From Hyaloperonospora brassicae (Eukaryota > Oomycota > Peronosporomycetes > Peronosporales > Peronosporaceae): a stretch of 64,000 nt of DNA. The notes under the pieces are model-generated. The model saw nothing but the letters and a program-made list of their open reading frames with translations. It did no database searches and was not told the origin of the DNA. Below are positions 1-10,948 of this stretch, piece by piece (the stretch's first letter is position 1; each line of letters starts with the position of its first letter). Position numbers and translations under genes: made by a program. The DNA lies in assembly GCA_947650285.1 (NCBI GenBank), contig CANTFL010000143.1, forward strand, positions 1 to 64,000, in the 5' to 3' direction.

Positions 1-103
1 GTTTTGTCCAAGCCGCCAGGGCAGTCTGGGTGATGCGCGGGTTAGCATCCTGGTGCTTGCAGATGCGCAGCTTCTGCTCGTTGGTAAGACGTATCTGCGA
101 CAT
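1..103 (-). CDS. N-terminus of a pogo/Tigger-type transposase, running off the window
   Basis: Reading the minus strand from an ATG at 103-101 gives 34 open codons to the window edge. They begin MSQIRLTNEQKLRIC and continue with HQDANPRITQTALAAW. This is the start of a CENP-B/Psq-type helix-turn-helix, the DNA-binding domain at the N-terminus of pogo/Tigger (DDE_1) transposases. In the family it binds the element's terminal repeats. Only this piece is visible, so it cannot be judged whether the copy is intact. It lies head to head with the C-terminal transposase half at 573-1628. The two cannot be halves of one gene because they point away from each other. The family assignment rests on pattern recognition of the helix-turn-helix. 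Confidence 0.72.
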   Translation of the reverse strand, partial: MSQIRLTNEQKLRICKHQDANPRITQTALAAWTK

Positions 104-304
104 CTGTTGTGAGTGAGCAAGGTACAGTTGGTGGAACTTCTTAACCAGAGATAGCAAAAATACCAGAGACTGGTGGGGCAACCAAAATCACAAAATCGTC
201 AAAGGGCACGTGACACGTGACAGACAGGTTTTGGAAGCCTGGAGGTTTGTTGCGTTTTTGATTCTTTAATTAACTAAATTAATAATTTTTCCGCAGCATA
301 TCTC

Positions 305-385
305 TGCTATGGAATAACCTCTGCTATGTTATAAGATTTGCCTTCCACCAAGTCTATAACTTAGCAGAGGGAAGACTATACTTAG
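305..385. repeat. terminal-repeat motifs of Tigger elements
   Basis: The motif TAACTTAGCAGAGG with following AAGACT occurs here at about 356-378 and again at about 1844-1864 in the same orientation. An inverted relative (CCTCTGCTATGTTAT) sits at about 318-333. Mixed orientations suggest the ends of two elements, the minus-strand one at the window edge and the plus-strand one, abut or overlap here. Confidence 0.5.
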
Positions 386-572
386 CTAGATTGGCGTAGA
401 CGGAACGCTTTCGAGAAAGGCTTTATACTAAACTTTTGAGATTAGTTAAAGAGACGAGCATATATATCAATATAATCAAGCTCCAAAAGGTGTCTTGAGC
501 ATTTCGTCTTTCATTAACTATAATAAACCAAAGTATGTATGATAGTTTCTCTGACACTAACAACTATTCTAG

Positions 573-1628
573 ACGCGCATCACAGTTGCTCTCACGGCAA
601 ACGCTGATGGATCCGACAAACTCCCGCCGTTCTTCATTGGACACGCCAAAAAGCCGCAGTGTTTTGAGCGCAAGACAGCTGAGCGACTGGGCTTTCTCTA
701 CCGCAACAACAAGAAAGCCTGGATGACTGGCATACTCTTCCAAGAATGGCTGGGAGACGTCGCCAAAGTATGAAGGTAATTTGGGGCATGCCTTGATCAT
801 CATCGTTGTGGTACAGTAAATGAGGTTTGACTAACGCGTTGACCACAGCAAAAGGATAGAAAAATCCTGCTTCTCATGGACAACGCTCCTTCACACATTG
901 TTGCTGACCTGGAACTCACCAACATCACGGTCCAGGCTCTTCCTCCTAATACGACTTCAAAGGTCCAACCCATGGATACTGGGATCATTGCCGCATTCAA
1001 GAGGCACTACCGCCGGCTGCATCTGCAGAATGCTTTGGACCGTGACGAGCGCGGAGAAACTAACCTTTACAAGGTTGATCATCTCACGGCCATGCGTTGG
1101 TCGCTGGCTGCGTGGAGCGAGATTTCCAATGCCACAATCGCCAACTGCTTCCGTCATACGGGACTCATGGACGGTCCGGCTCTGCCGACTGGTGGGGGTG
1201 AAAACGAAGCCGGCACTGTTGGCCAGCAGGCCCAGCAGGAGGCAACAGCTGCTGCAGTAGAGGAGCAGCGCGTGGAACAGGATCTTGTTTCGGCGCTGGA
1301 AAGGATCCCGCTCTGCGATCCCATGTCGATCGCTTCTCTTTTCAATCCGGCTGAGGAGGAGGAGACGGCGCATGCGGAGCTGACCGATGCCGAAATCATC
1401 AAGCTTGTTGAGGATCCGTATGGGGAGGAGGAAGGTGCTGCTGAGGCGGAGGAGGAGGTGAAAAAGCATTCGAAGGCTGAAAAGCTTGCCAGCCTTAGTC
1501 TATCTATCGCCCTTCTCGACCTTTCTCAGGAGTCCCATCGTATAGCTCACCGCACCCTTCGCCAAGTCCAAGCTGATCTCCGTAGTGCGAGCACCACTCA
1601 GGCCACACTTGATTCCTGGCTGAAGTAG
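573..1628 (+). pseudogene. pogo/Tigger transposase (DDE_1), N-truncated, with one spliced intron
   Basis: The frame 573-767 encodes the core of a DDE_1 catalytic domain, including ANADGSDKLPP, FFIGHAKKP and the FLYRNNKKAWMTG block. A canonical intron (768-848, GT..AG, 81 bp) follows. The frame resumes at 849 with KDRKILLLMDNAPSH and runs to a TAG at 1628. The DNAPSH aspartate is the second acidic catalytic residue of this family. The C-terminal tail is Glu-rich, then basic. Without splicing the first exon meets a TGA at once, so the intron is well supported. Upstream of 573 there is an in-frame TAG that could also be an intron acceptor. No helix-turn-helix is found in the 270 bases before it, so the gene is treated as 5'-truncated. 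Confidence 0.75.
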
Positions 1629-1870
1629 TTTCCTCTCCTCTTTCCACTCCTTTCTTGCAGTGAATAACAAAAAAAAGGTTCTGCGTACAATATTTCTGCT
1701 CACGGCGGACATAAATATTCCCTCTGATAAGTTGTATTTGGCCCTCAGGCTATTCCGTATAACTCATTCCGTAGTCACCATAGAACGAGGTCGGTGGAGA
1801 CCGAATCCTATAACTTACCGGAGGTTATTCCGTAGCCGGGAATAACTTAGCAGAGGCAAGACTGTACTAG

Positions 1871-2135
1871 TATTTACTGTACTCAGTGAGGGCTTGCTAC
1901 TTAATGTTGTCAGTGTGTAGCTACATGTGCTCAGTTACATACATACAAATACGATAACCTTATATGTATTAATTTTTTGTATCATCTATCAGACTTTCGT
2001 TTTCAATTTATTGAGCCTGCGCCTTTCTCAGTCCGTTGATTGACTTACCGCTGGACATCACTAATGATCAAAGAACATGTGGTGTTACCTTAACGATGTG
2101 GTATAGTAGTTAGTGTATTTGGTATTCGTACAGTA
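1871..2135. other. intergenic, nothing recognised
   Basis: AT-rich sequence between the Tigger relic and the first LTR-like repeat. No open frame, RNA gene or repeat recognised. Confidence 0.5.
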
Positions 2136-2139
2136 TTAG

Positions 2140-2720
2140 CGCGCTAGCACAACAATATTGCCGTAATTAGTCAACGAGTTCGGCTGTTGCATTAGGATGG
2201 AAAAACATCCTTTCGCGGTTAGCCCCATGGGATCCAGTTGTGGCGTTCGCCTAACTATTCCTCGAAACCAATCCCTATATAAGCCTGCTTGAGATCTGCA
2301 GATTCTGAACCTCTCAACTCCTGTGACTTCACACTGTCGAGTGGAAACTGACGCCATACGGTTTTTCTCAGGTCACCGGGTACAGTTGCGCCCGACTAGA
2401 TGTTTTGGGGCGCTCTCGACTGAGACCCACCGGGTTTTCACTTGGAAAGTCGTTCGAAAAAGGTGCCTTCTACTAAGGTGGAGGGCTTGTTCCTCGGCAA
2501 GACTTAGCGTTGCCGTCTATTGGATCACCGGATTGCCGCTCGACAAGGCTGAAAGTGCGCTGGTAGCGCCTGCCCTATACGAGCCGACTTATCCGATTGC
2601 TAGTACTATTCGAGAACTGTGCAAGCTATGCCTATCGAGGACCGAAGTCAGGCATTATCTAGTCCGCGCAGTGACTTACTTTGAATGTTCGCCTGTCTTG
2701 GATTTAATAATTATCTCTCA
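2140..2720 (+). repeat. LTR-like dispersed repeat, copy 1
   Basis: This stretch is homologous to 25775-26290 and 27665-29085. Shared blocks in the same order include GCTGTTGC, a TATA-like region (CCCTATATAAG, replaced by ATCATAAG in copy 2), GACTGCTTGAGAT-type sequence, CTCCTGTGACTTC, GAAAACCGACGCC-type sequence, and a late block around AGCTATGCCTATCGAG. The TATA-box-like element followed by conserved untranslated sequence looks like the U3/R/U5 layout of an LTR. An open frame at 2323-2733 is not conserved as protein between copies and is not called as a gene. Clear TG..CA ends were not found, so limits are approximate. Confidence 0.6.
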
Positions 2721-2811
2721 TCCTCGTCCGTAAAGGATGCGTGGGTGGCTTCTACTTTATTTTTGTTACCTTTGTACAATCTCCTGGTAAATAATTAAAG
2801 ATTTATACAGC

Positions 2812-3185
2812 CTTCGACTCGTAGAATTTTGACTCGTCGTGGTCCATCTCGTCGACATTTAGACTCGTCGCTGTTCGACTTGTCGAGGTTTAGACTTCGA
2901 GGTTAGAACATAGTCGAGGTTAGACTCATTGAGGTCTATCTCGTCGTAGTCTAACACATCGAGATACAACTCATCGAGGTTCGACTCGTCGAAATTAAAT
3001 TCGTCAAATTTCGACTTGACGTTGAAACTCGTCGACATTTCGACTTTCGCAGTTTGACTCGCCGGGGTCTAACTCGTTGACCTTTACACAGTTCGACATT
3101 CAAATTTGTCGAGTTCTAACTCCTAAGGGTTCGACTTGTAGATATATTCGACACGTCGAGGTCCGACTCGTCGAGGATCTTTCGA
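2812..3185 (+). repeat. degenerate TCGACTCGTCG tandem array
   Basis: About 370 bases composed of diverged units close to TTCGACTCGTCGAGGT, spaced roughly 12 to 17 bases apart. A related array follows LTR-like copy 3 (29230-29460) and a shorter, more decayed one follows copy 2. The constant order suggests the array is part of the same element, for example a 5' leader. Confidence 0.7.
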
Positions 3186-6100
3186 TCAGGCTTATTATCA
3201 TCAGAAGCATTTTCTCTACGTATGAAGTGCCACAGTAGAAGCACGAATTCATCAGGCGAGTGTTTTGACCACATCGCATCGTTTCCTGTTGCCCTATCGC
3301 TTGTGTCGGTCTGCTCTGCTACTGTGCCTTGGTAAGTAGAGTTGTTGTCATTGCTTCGTATGACCTGAGTGTTGTTTCTTCTCGTCTCTTCTTGATTTCT
3401 TCAAGCCCTCGATACTCATCTCGATCACCTCCTGCTCCCATCTGTCCATACGTGTTGACTCGTCCTGGTTATGAATTACCGAGGTCGGTGGTCTCATCTT
3501 CTGTCGGACATCCTTTGTCGGTGTCGGCGGCTCATTTGACGGATCAGCACAATTGGCCAAGCTTCGTATCACCACCACAGTCTTCGCCTTCATCATCGTT
3601 GTCTGTAGCCCCGCCAGGAAGTTCAACTATTCCCTTACCTACGAATCCACTAACGCGCTCGTTGACTCTCGCATTGGCTTGTCGGGCGCCCCGTTTAATG
3701 CTTCAGAGCTTTCTTGCTTAAGCGAACAAGCGCGTCTATTGATAAGAATAGACGATATATATAAGCAACGAGTAATCTAGTTGACGAGAAAATCCGCAGC
3801 ATTGTTAGAAACTCTCCTTCATCTCTTGAACAAATAAACGCGCCATGCTTAGCATCACGTAGGGTCACAGGACGATCTGGCTACGCTGGTACATGGTGGT
3901 GTTGTTTCCTTCTCCAACTACATTGAGGATCTAGCCTCCCTCTGCGTGGCGTTCGCCCAGTCCTAGAAGGCTTGTGTGGATTATCGACGCTGCATGGGGT
4001 TTCCACAGCCGAGTAAATCGATTTGCGTCAGCATTGTCTGCGACGGAGAATGATGCTGCCATTTATCAGGCTAATGCGCTCAAGTCGACTGAGCGGATTG
4101 GCCTTTGCACAAATTCATCTATTTTATGTGTCGCAAGTAGCTCAAGCCAACAAGATTCGCAATATCATCGAGAGCATCTGGTGGTGCGTCCCAAGGCTGC
4201 AATTTCGACCTCGAGCTGACTTATATCGGCTCTCGAATCTTCTGTTTGAGGTGAAGTAGAAGTACACCGTTCTGCAATTATTATCTGCTGATTCCGGTAA
4301 CTCCAAGAAAATTATGATTGCTTCGTCCACTAGTAATGACCACGCACTACGGATAATTTACCAAATCTTCAAGAACCAAGTCTGTATATCTCGCGATAGA
4401 AGACTTTGTTGCGGCGATTCAGTATTCCTTGGCTCTTTAATTTACACCTCGCAGTATATGCAGCTCATTGGTTGGATGTGCCTGGGATAAATCAGCGAGA
4501 CCTGGACTTGAATATGCGACTCCATCGACTTCTGGCTTATAGTTTTCCTGATGTCGTCATAGTCGGGCCCACGGCGTCATCTTCTGTTTTATCATAAAGC
4601 CTGGAGGTAGTTAATCGAGCATAGTCTGGAATAACTCGCAGCGTTTCTCGAAAGGCTATGATGAATCCAGACTCTTCGGTACGCTCGATGATTAAATTTC
4701 CTGCCAATACTTCGTCCAGCTCTCGTCGACCTCGAGTATGTGCTGGATCGACTGTTGCGGTCGTGACCTAAATTAATTTATAACTTTTCCCCTAAATTTT
4801 ATCTTCTTCGGTATCTGTGGTCATCATGTCCTCACCTTGGTCCAGTTTTCCGACTCCTGTGTCCTTATGTTCACCGCCTTCTCTGGGTGGATTGATTCTC
4901 ATCGGGTTTCCTGTTCTCTATATTTCTTGCTTGAAACGCTTCCGCTTCGACCTGTAATCCATCATGGTCGGTAGCGGCGTCGTCGAGGAACGCATCAGAG
5001 ATCCGATTATCTTCTCCATCGATCTGTTCATCTTCGCTCTCTCCGGAACCGAGCTCGGCGAACTACTCTCCTTCATCGGCTTCGACGAGTTGTTGGACAA
5101 ATTCCGACCTGTTCCACAGGTTTCATTCTTTTCTTTGTTTCGTCCGACCGACTCGCCGATCACTCATTCCCCAACTCTTTGTAGCGTGCAACTGTCCCTT
5201 ACAAGTCGCATCGCACGGCTGTCGAAACATATGAAGTCGGATATTGCTTTGTTCATTACGGTATCGGCGAGCGCTCCTTTAGCCTTGGCGTCGGTAATCT
5301 CTTTTAACGTTTCTAGTTGCGCAGGCCCGTGCATTCCATATCACTACCCCATTACGGATATGAGTGCGGTTTCCTTCGCTCATACCGTGCCCACGGCTAA
5401 TTAGGGTTCGTTCGATAACATGTTCTTGACAGTATTGTCGTCGTCCGTGCCGATGTCTGTTTCGATTTTTGGCTTGTATTTCGTGGTGACACCGCATCTA
5501 GGGACGTCTTTCGCTACTTCCGACACGTCCGTCGTTGTGTCGACTTCGACTCCTGAGATGACGTCGTCTCCACCAACATCTTATTTGTCGACGTTACCCC
5601 TTTTTCTCGTCTCCCGGGGATCCTGTGATGGTGTCGTCCTCAAAGACACCTTAAGGTTCGTCTATGGTACACAATACCGTGCTCGCCTTGTCTCAGGGGT
5701 TTAACCTGTCGCGTTCATCAAGAAAGCGGACGACCGGTAGTCGTAAATTTTGGGCCGAGTCTCCACGGGCGAGAATGTCAACCCGTCCACAATTTCAGGC
5801 ACATGAAAGCGACAGTGTTGACCCTTCGTGCGTGGTACCCGCTATACCGTCGCCTGCCTTGTTAACGCGCCATGCCTCTTCCCGTCACGCTCGAAAGTCG
5901 CCGTAAGTTTCCCGGACTTGTGTTTCCTTGCATCGTCGCCGTCCATGGCTGCTTCCAGGGACCCAGCTTGATCTATAGGTCTGGCTAATTTGGTGACAAT
6001 GGATTTTTTGTCTGATGCACCTCAATGTTTTACTTTATCTTGGGGCGAAGATCTGTCAATTAGTACCGCTACGCCATCGTCGTCATCTCTTTCACCCACT

Positions 6101-6225
6101 ATTTTTCTAGATGTTGCTGGTGCAATATTGTTTTTAGCGTGCCACCTGTCACGTATGATCTTCACGCCTAGGTATGCCAGGGCATATTTTGTCACCGCGA
6201 CAAATCATCACTCGGATACTACATC
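3186..6225. other. decayed repeat sequence, no gene recognised
   Basis: About 3 kb rich in TCG trinucleotides with many short open frames (the longest about 146 codons at 4964-5404), none with a recognisable domain or a consistent start. Its position after the LTR-like copy and array suggests the remains of that element's internal region. This is inference from context. No tRNA or other RNA gene was seen. Confidence 0.4.
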
Positions 6226-6750
6226 TGTAACGGGGTTACACGTCGACTGGTAGTCGACAATAGGTGTGGTACACACAAGGGATGGGATCCCCTTTGAAGT
6301 AATATTCGAACACAAGTATCAATTGTTGAAGACTGATGTCTGTCAACCATTGATTACGAGATCTTTTAATAGATTTATTCAGGACATAAGTGAGTAGGTT
6401 ATTTACTTTGTTCTACGGTGTTCTTTTAGGTTAAAAGAAGAAATAAAATTCAGTTCCTATTTTGATCAACATAAGACACGTGCCTTGCGAGGCGTCTTGA
6501 TCGAAAGAGATATCAACGCCTGTAAAGGTAGCTGCTCTTGAGCACTCTGTGATGTGATTCTCTTGAATCGTTTGGTCCCCCTGGAACAGGGACCGTAAGC
6601 TCTCTGAGCTTGTTGACTCTCTGAGTCGGGTTCGTAGAACCAAAGTTGCTCATAGAGCTGTTGAATCTTTGAGTCGGGTTCGTTGAACCAAAGTTGCTCA
6701 TTAAGCGTTGAGTCTTCCTCTGACTTAAGGAGCTGTCTAGCTCCGCTACA
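6226..6750 (+). repeat. 5' LTR of the chromovirus
   Basis: 525 bases from TGTAACGGGG to GCTACA. They match 13393-13916 almost base for base, with a few substitutions and one-base indels. The LTR contains internal repeats around GAGTCGGGTTCGT and CCAAAGTTGCTCAT, each present two to three times, giving short spurious frames on the minus strand. Confidence 0.93.
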
Positions 6751-6752
6751 CT

Positions 6753-6767
6753 TGGTAGCACCAGTAG
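6753..6767 (+). other. primer-binding site
   Basis: TGGTAGCACCAGTAG begins two bases after the 5' LTR end. Its complement ends in CCA, as expected for pairing with the 3' end of a host tRNA. Which tRNA cannot be told by eye. The position and the TGG start are the usual signature. Confidence 0.75.
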
Positions 6768-6803
6768 TCAATCTACACCTGAGTCGGTAACGACTGATCC
6801 TCT

Positions 6804-7844
6804 GTGAGGATGGAGCATTCCACACCCCTCTCTGAGGCCCAAAAGGTTGCGCTTAATAAGCTGACCGCGGCCGTAGTCCCTGAGTATGTGGAGTTTCGAG
6901 CTGCACAAGGTCCCGATGTGCTCAATGCACGAGTCGAGACCTTCATGCAGTACGAAACGGCCCTTAAAAGGGAAGGATCAAAACCAGGTAGCGTCGGCTA
7001 TGCCAACACGCTACGTGGCGATGCCAACTGAAGAGTCTAAGCCTCGTCTCCTTAGGGTGGACGTTAAACATTACTTCGGGAAGGAGGGGGAAACCTGAAC
7101 CTCTGGATCCGTGAGATTGGGATGGCCATGAGCTCTAGCCTTATCTCACTGGAGTATCAGCGGGTCTCGCTGGCCATCTCCAAGCTCGATGGAAAAGGTA
7201 GAGAGTGGGATCTGACGTGTGGCACGTCGGTCGACTTGGCGTTTCCCACATGGGATTTGCTCAAGTTAGACCTTTTGCGAGTCTTCTCGCCACCTAACCA
7301 GGCTTATCGCGTGCGCTCACGCTTATTGTCTACCCGTCAGGGTAAGAATGAGCTAACGGACTATGTCCAGGAGTTGAGAACTCTGATGACTGCTGTGCAG
7401 TCTGACCCTCTCCCTGAGACAGTCTATGTGACTGTCTTCATGGAAGGTCTTCGTAATGGCGTTGCCAGGACCGAGATGTTTCGGGTCCATACCTCTACTT
7501 TTTAGGAGGCTGTTAGCACCGCTCAAAATGCTGAGCACAACTTCAAGTCGGCCAGACTTGGTTGGAATGGGTACAACCCAAGCTTTGCGAGGGCGACCTC
7601 TGCGAGCACCTCGGCTTATTGTAAGCCAGAACCGGTGGATCTCAGCCATGCTGAAGATGAAGGTGAAGCGGAGCTTCATGTTGCAGAGCAACGACAGGAA
7701 GTGAAACGCTGTTATATGTGCGGAAGCACTAAACACTTGCGTCCCACTTGTCCTTTGCGTAAGCAACAACCGACTCATATGGGTCGAAACCCCAGCCACA
7801 ACCAGAAACCTGGTATAGCACGGGGAAACGTCGACACCCAGTAG
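6804..7844 (+). pseudogene. gag of the chromovirus
   Basis: The coding frame starts at an ATG at 6804, shifts to the next frame at about 6990-7020, returns by about 7090, and meets an in-frame TAG at 7503-7505. It then continues to a zinc knuckle, CYMCGSTKHLRPTC (C-x2-C-x4-H-x4-C), near 7710-7750. The middle part (from about 7122) is the typical retrotransposon gag block, with REWDLTCG, AFPTWDLLK, PPNQAYRVRS and LSTRQGKNELTDYV. In the family gag forms the particle shell and the knuckle binds the RNA. The two frameshifts compensate each other. The stop removes the knuckle from any product of this copy. Confidence 0.85.
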
Positions 7845-7900
7845 GCGCGGGGGGCCCTACTGGGGTAGAACTGAGCTCTGTCACATCTCTATCAGGTAGA

Positions 7901-8887
7901 GTGAAACAGAGCTTAGCCCCAAACAGCTCTGTGCCCACCGGCACAGAGCGTGGATACAAGCCTGACTTGTTTGTCGCCGAGGCGAAGATTAAAGGCTTTA
8001 AAAAGCATTGGTCGATCCTAATCGACTCCGGAGCATCATGCAATTATGCTCGACGTCGTTCCCTTGAGAATAGTCAGCGATACGCTGAAGTGCTCAAAGC
8101 GCATGAGGGTGATTCAATCACCGTTCGTTTAGCGACTGGTAGTCGCGTCACGGTGCCTAAAGTTCCGTTGAACTTAGGTGTGAAATTTTTGGATTTTGAC
8201 AGCATTGAACGCTGTCTTGTCCTCGATTTGGATTCGAGATATGATCTCATCCTGGGTATGGATTGGCTTGAACGCCATGAGCCATGGATTGATTGGAGGT
8301 CTAAGACCTTAGGCGCAACGCGCAATGTTTCTATCGAAGCTTTGGAGATTCATGAACCCACCTTTGCTAGGCAACAAAAGCGCTATTGGCGCGAGCCATT
8401 GACGGAAGATGTCAATGTGCTGGACATTGGTATGTCAGAGTTAATTAACTCCAATGTCAATGACATTAATATTGAGCGGAGCTATTTCACCGTATGTGAG
8501 GGGAGTTATACTCCGTTGAGTGATACTCGTTGTGATACTGAGTCACCGCATGCTGCAGGCATGTTTTGGCCTAGGACCGAGACATCAAGAATATGATTCC
8601 TCTGATGTGAGTGGGGTGGCACGTGAAATCCCACCTAGTGAGAGCGGCCGAGGTGGCACCTCAATGAATGTCGGTAATGACATTTTTGGCGAGAAGCCAG
8701 AGTGTTCAGGGCTAGGCCCGAATGCTGTACGTGAAGTGGTACGTGTAAACCCACTGGGTGAAGTTTTCGAGTTACGTAACACTTCACCAGATGTCGTTCA
8801 AGACATGAGCTCTCGTATAGAGCGTGCTAAGATAAATAGAAATCAAGGGGACCCTACTATCCGGCCTCTAGGAGGCGTAAGGTTTCT
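7901..8887 (+). pseudogene. retropepsin region of the chromovirus polyprotein
   Basis: The frame 7901-8596 contains LIDSGAS, the active-site loop of a retroviral-type aspartic protease, followed by YDLILGMDWL, the second conserved block of Gypsy proteases. The linker to reverse transcriptase continues in a different frame (about 8520-8891), so a frameshift lies near 8580. In the intact element the protease cuts the Gag-Pol polyprotein. There is no independent start; the ATG at 7901 lies inside the polyprotein. Confidence 0.85.
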
Positions 8888-10948
8888 TTGAGGAAACAAT
8901 CTAAGCGTAGGGTGGCAACTGTTAAGCGCCCAACGTCTAAGAAGTCACGAAGTGATAATAGTAAAAATACACTATATACACTGTTCAACGGATTGACTGG
9001 CCATGTTGATGGCAACATTAGTCTTGAGACTCTTCCATCTTTGGATACTCTCTTTGAACTAGACGAAATGTCTGACAGCGAATTTAATCAAGCCTTGCAG
9101 GCCGGAGAATTATCCGAGTTAGTGGTCATTCGACCGGATATTGAGTTGAACTCATCCTCGTTATTGGACGAGACTGTCCTTGAGGACATAAAGGCGGCAT
9201 TGGGTGCCCGTAGTGGATCTTCGATCCTTAAGGATCCTCTTGATCCTTTCTATTCTTTGGTAAAGGAATTTCAGGACGTGGTGTGTCACAACCCACCGTC
9301 CGTTTTGCCTCCCCATAGAGGTGTACGTCATGAAATTGACTTGGTTCTTGGAACTAAATACTGCGTAACACGGCAGTGGCCTATACCGAAGGAACAGTGT
9401 GACGTCATTGGCGACTTCTTTCGTGCAAAGCACGCGGCAGGAATGGTACGTGAGAGCAAATCTCCCCATTCCACACCGACCTTCTGTGTCAAAAAGCCCA
9501 ATGGGAAGTGGCGCATTGTTCATGCTTACAATAAGCTTAATGCAGCCACCATCCCGGCTCAGACACCAGTTCTGAGGAAGGATGTTCTTCAGAACAATAT
9601 GGTCGGATGTACAATGTACAGTGCGCTCGAATTAGTCGATGGTTATTACCAACTTCTCATGCGAGAAAGCGATATTCCGCTGACAGCGGTCAGCACTCCC
9701 AGCGGTATGCTCTGGGAGTGGCTTGTTATGCCGCAAGGGTTATCAAATGCCCCGGCTACATTCAACCGTCTTGTGACACAATTGTTCAGACCTCACAGAG
9801 GTTATGCACAGACATACTTTGATGACATCTTTGTCCATAGTCGTGCTATGAACGGTCGGTAAGATGTGGACAATCACATTGACCATTAACGAGCGGTGCT
9901 CGAGTGCATGCGCACGAATAAGTTGTACGCCAGCGCGTCTAAGTGCATCTTTGGTGGAGAAGAGATTCCCTTTTTATGGTGCTTTATTGGTAAGCGAAGC
10001 CTTAGAGCGGATCCCGCTGAGGTAAAAGCCATAGTTGATTGGCCGGTTCCAAAGAACCAAAAAGACTTACGTAAGTGGCTTGGCCTTGCCAATTACTTGC
10101 ACAAGTACACTGCGAATTACGCAGACATGGCTCGGTCATTATCCAATCTCCTTAAAAAGGATGTGTAATGGTTCTGGACTAGCACCGAGCATGATGCTTT
10201 TCAAGCAGTAAAGGAGAGTCTCCTTCATGCGCCAATCTTGACTTTGCCTGATCCTGATCGATCTTTCAGTGTCGTCTGTGACGCATCTGACTTTGCCATA
10301 TGCAGCGCTCTATTACAGACAGATTCTGATGGACGGGAACGCGTAATTGCGTTTGAGTCTCGGCAGCTGAAGGCTGCAGAAAAGAACTATCCTTTTCATG
10401 ACAAAGAGCTACTTGCAATGAAGTATGCTCTCGTCCAATTCAGAGTTCATCTTCTTGGATCTAAGCCGTTTGTGATCTTTACAGATCATGCGTCACTACG
10501 CACTGCGACCCAGTCGCCTCACCTCTCTCAGAGAATGGCTCGTTGGCTTTCCTTCTTTGCCGAATACAACTTCGAGGTGAATTATAAGCCGGGAAAGCAG
10601 AATGCTTTGGCTGATGCGTTGTCACGCAGGCCTGACTATGAGCTTGATCATGTTACGACTCTGTCGTCGTCGGTCACTGACCTAATCCGTACGGCATATG
10701 CCAAGGATGAACACTGTGTAGCTCTGCTACGTGCTCTAGGGAGCGAGGAGTTTAAGGACTCGGACATAGAATTGTCGGCACGATTACGTGCGAGGTTACA
10801 TCGATATTCTATCGATCAGGGCCTGTTGTGCTATAGCACGGATGTGGAGGATATTCCTCGCACCGTTGTCCCTCATGATGAGGAGTTGAAGTATCGAATC
10901 CTCTATGAGGCACATGATACTGCGTTGAGTGGTCATCTCGGTCGTTAG
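8888..10948 (+). pseudogene. reverse transcriptase and RNase H of the chromovirus
   Basis: One frame carries the whole region, interrupted by stops at 9860, 9887, 10166 and 10946. The reverse transcriptase shows [31 protein letters not shown] and the catalytic YFDDIFVHS. The thumb and tether follow (KWLGLANYLHKY). RNase H starts near 10238 with VVCDASDFA, then KELLAMKYAL and FTDHASLR, giving the expected D, E, D residues, and ends with KPGKQNALADALSRRP. The substituted stops in an otherwise single frame suggest moderate age. Confidence 0.92.

Larger units (their letters stand above)
300..1860 (+). mobile_element. pogo/Tigger-like DNA transposon, 5'-deleted
   Basis: A transposase C-terminal half (573-1628) lies between related terminal sequences. 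The stretch around 308-355 and the reverse complement of about 1780-1826 align over roughly 45 bases, sharing the blocks GGAATAACCTC and GTTATA. Boundaries are approximate because similar motifs occur in both orientations at the left end. No N-terminal helix-turn-helix is present on this strand, so the copy is non-autonomous. Assignment to pogo/Tigger comes from the DDE_1 domain it carries. Confidence 0.6.

Noticed and set aside
2323..2733. 136-codon plus-strand frame in LTR-like copy 1
   Set aside because: The homologous sequence in copies 2 and 3 is full of stops and indels. The frame lies in presumed U3/R/U5 sequence with no domain.
6466..6825. minus-strand frames across the 5' LTR (and equivalents in the 3' LTR)
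   Set aside because: Created by short internal repeats of the LTR. No domain or conserved start.
7027..9862. programmed frameshifting to explain gag-pol frame changes
   Set aside because: Frames change several times at unrelated sites and stops occur within catalytic domains, so ordinary decay explains them better.
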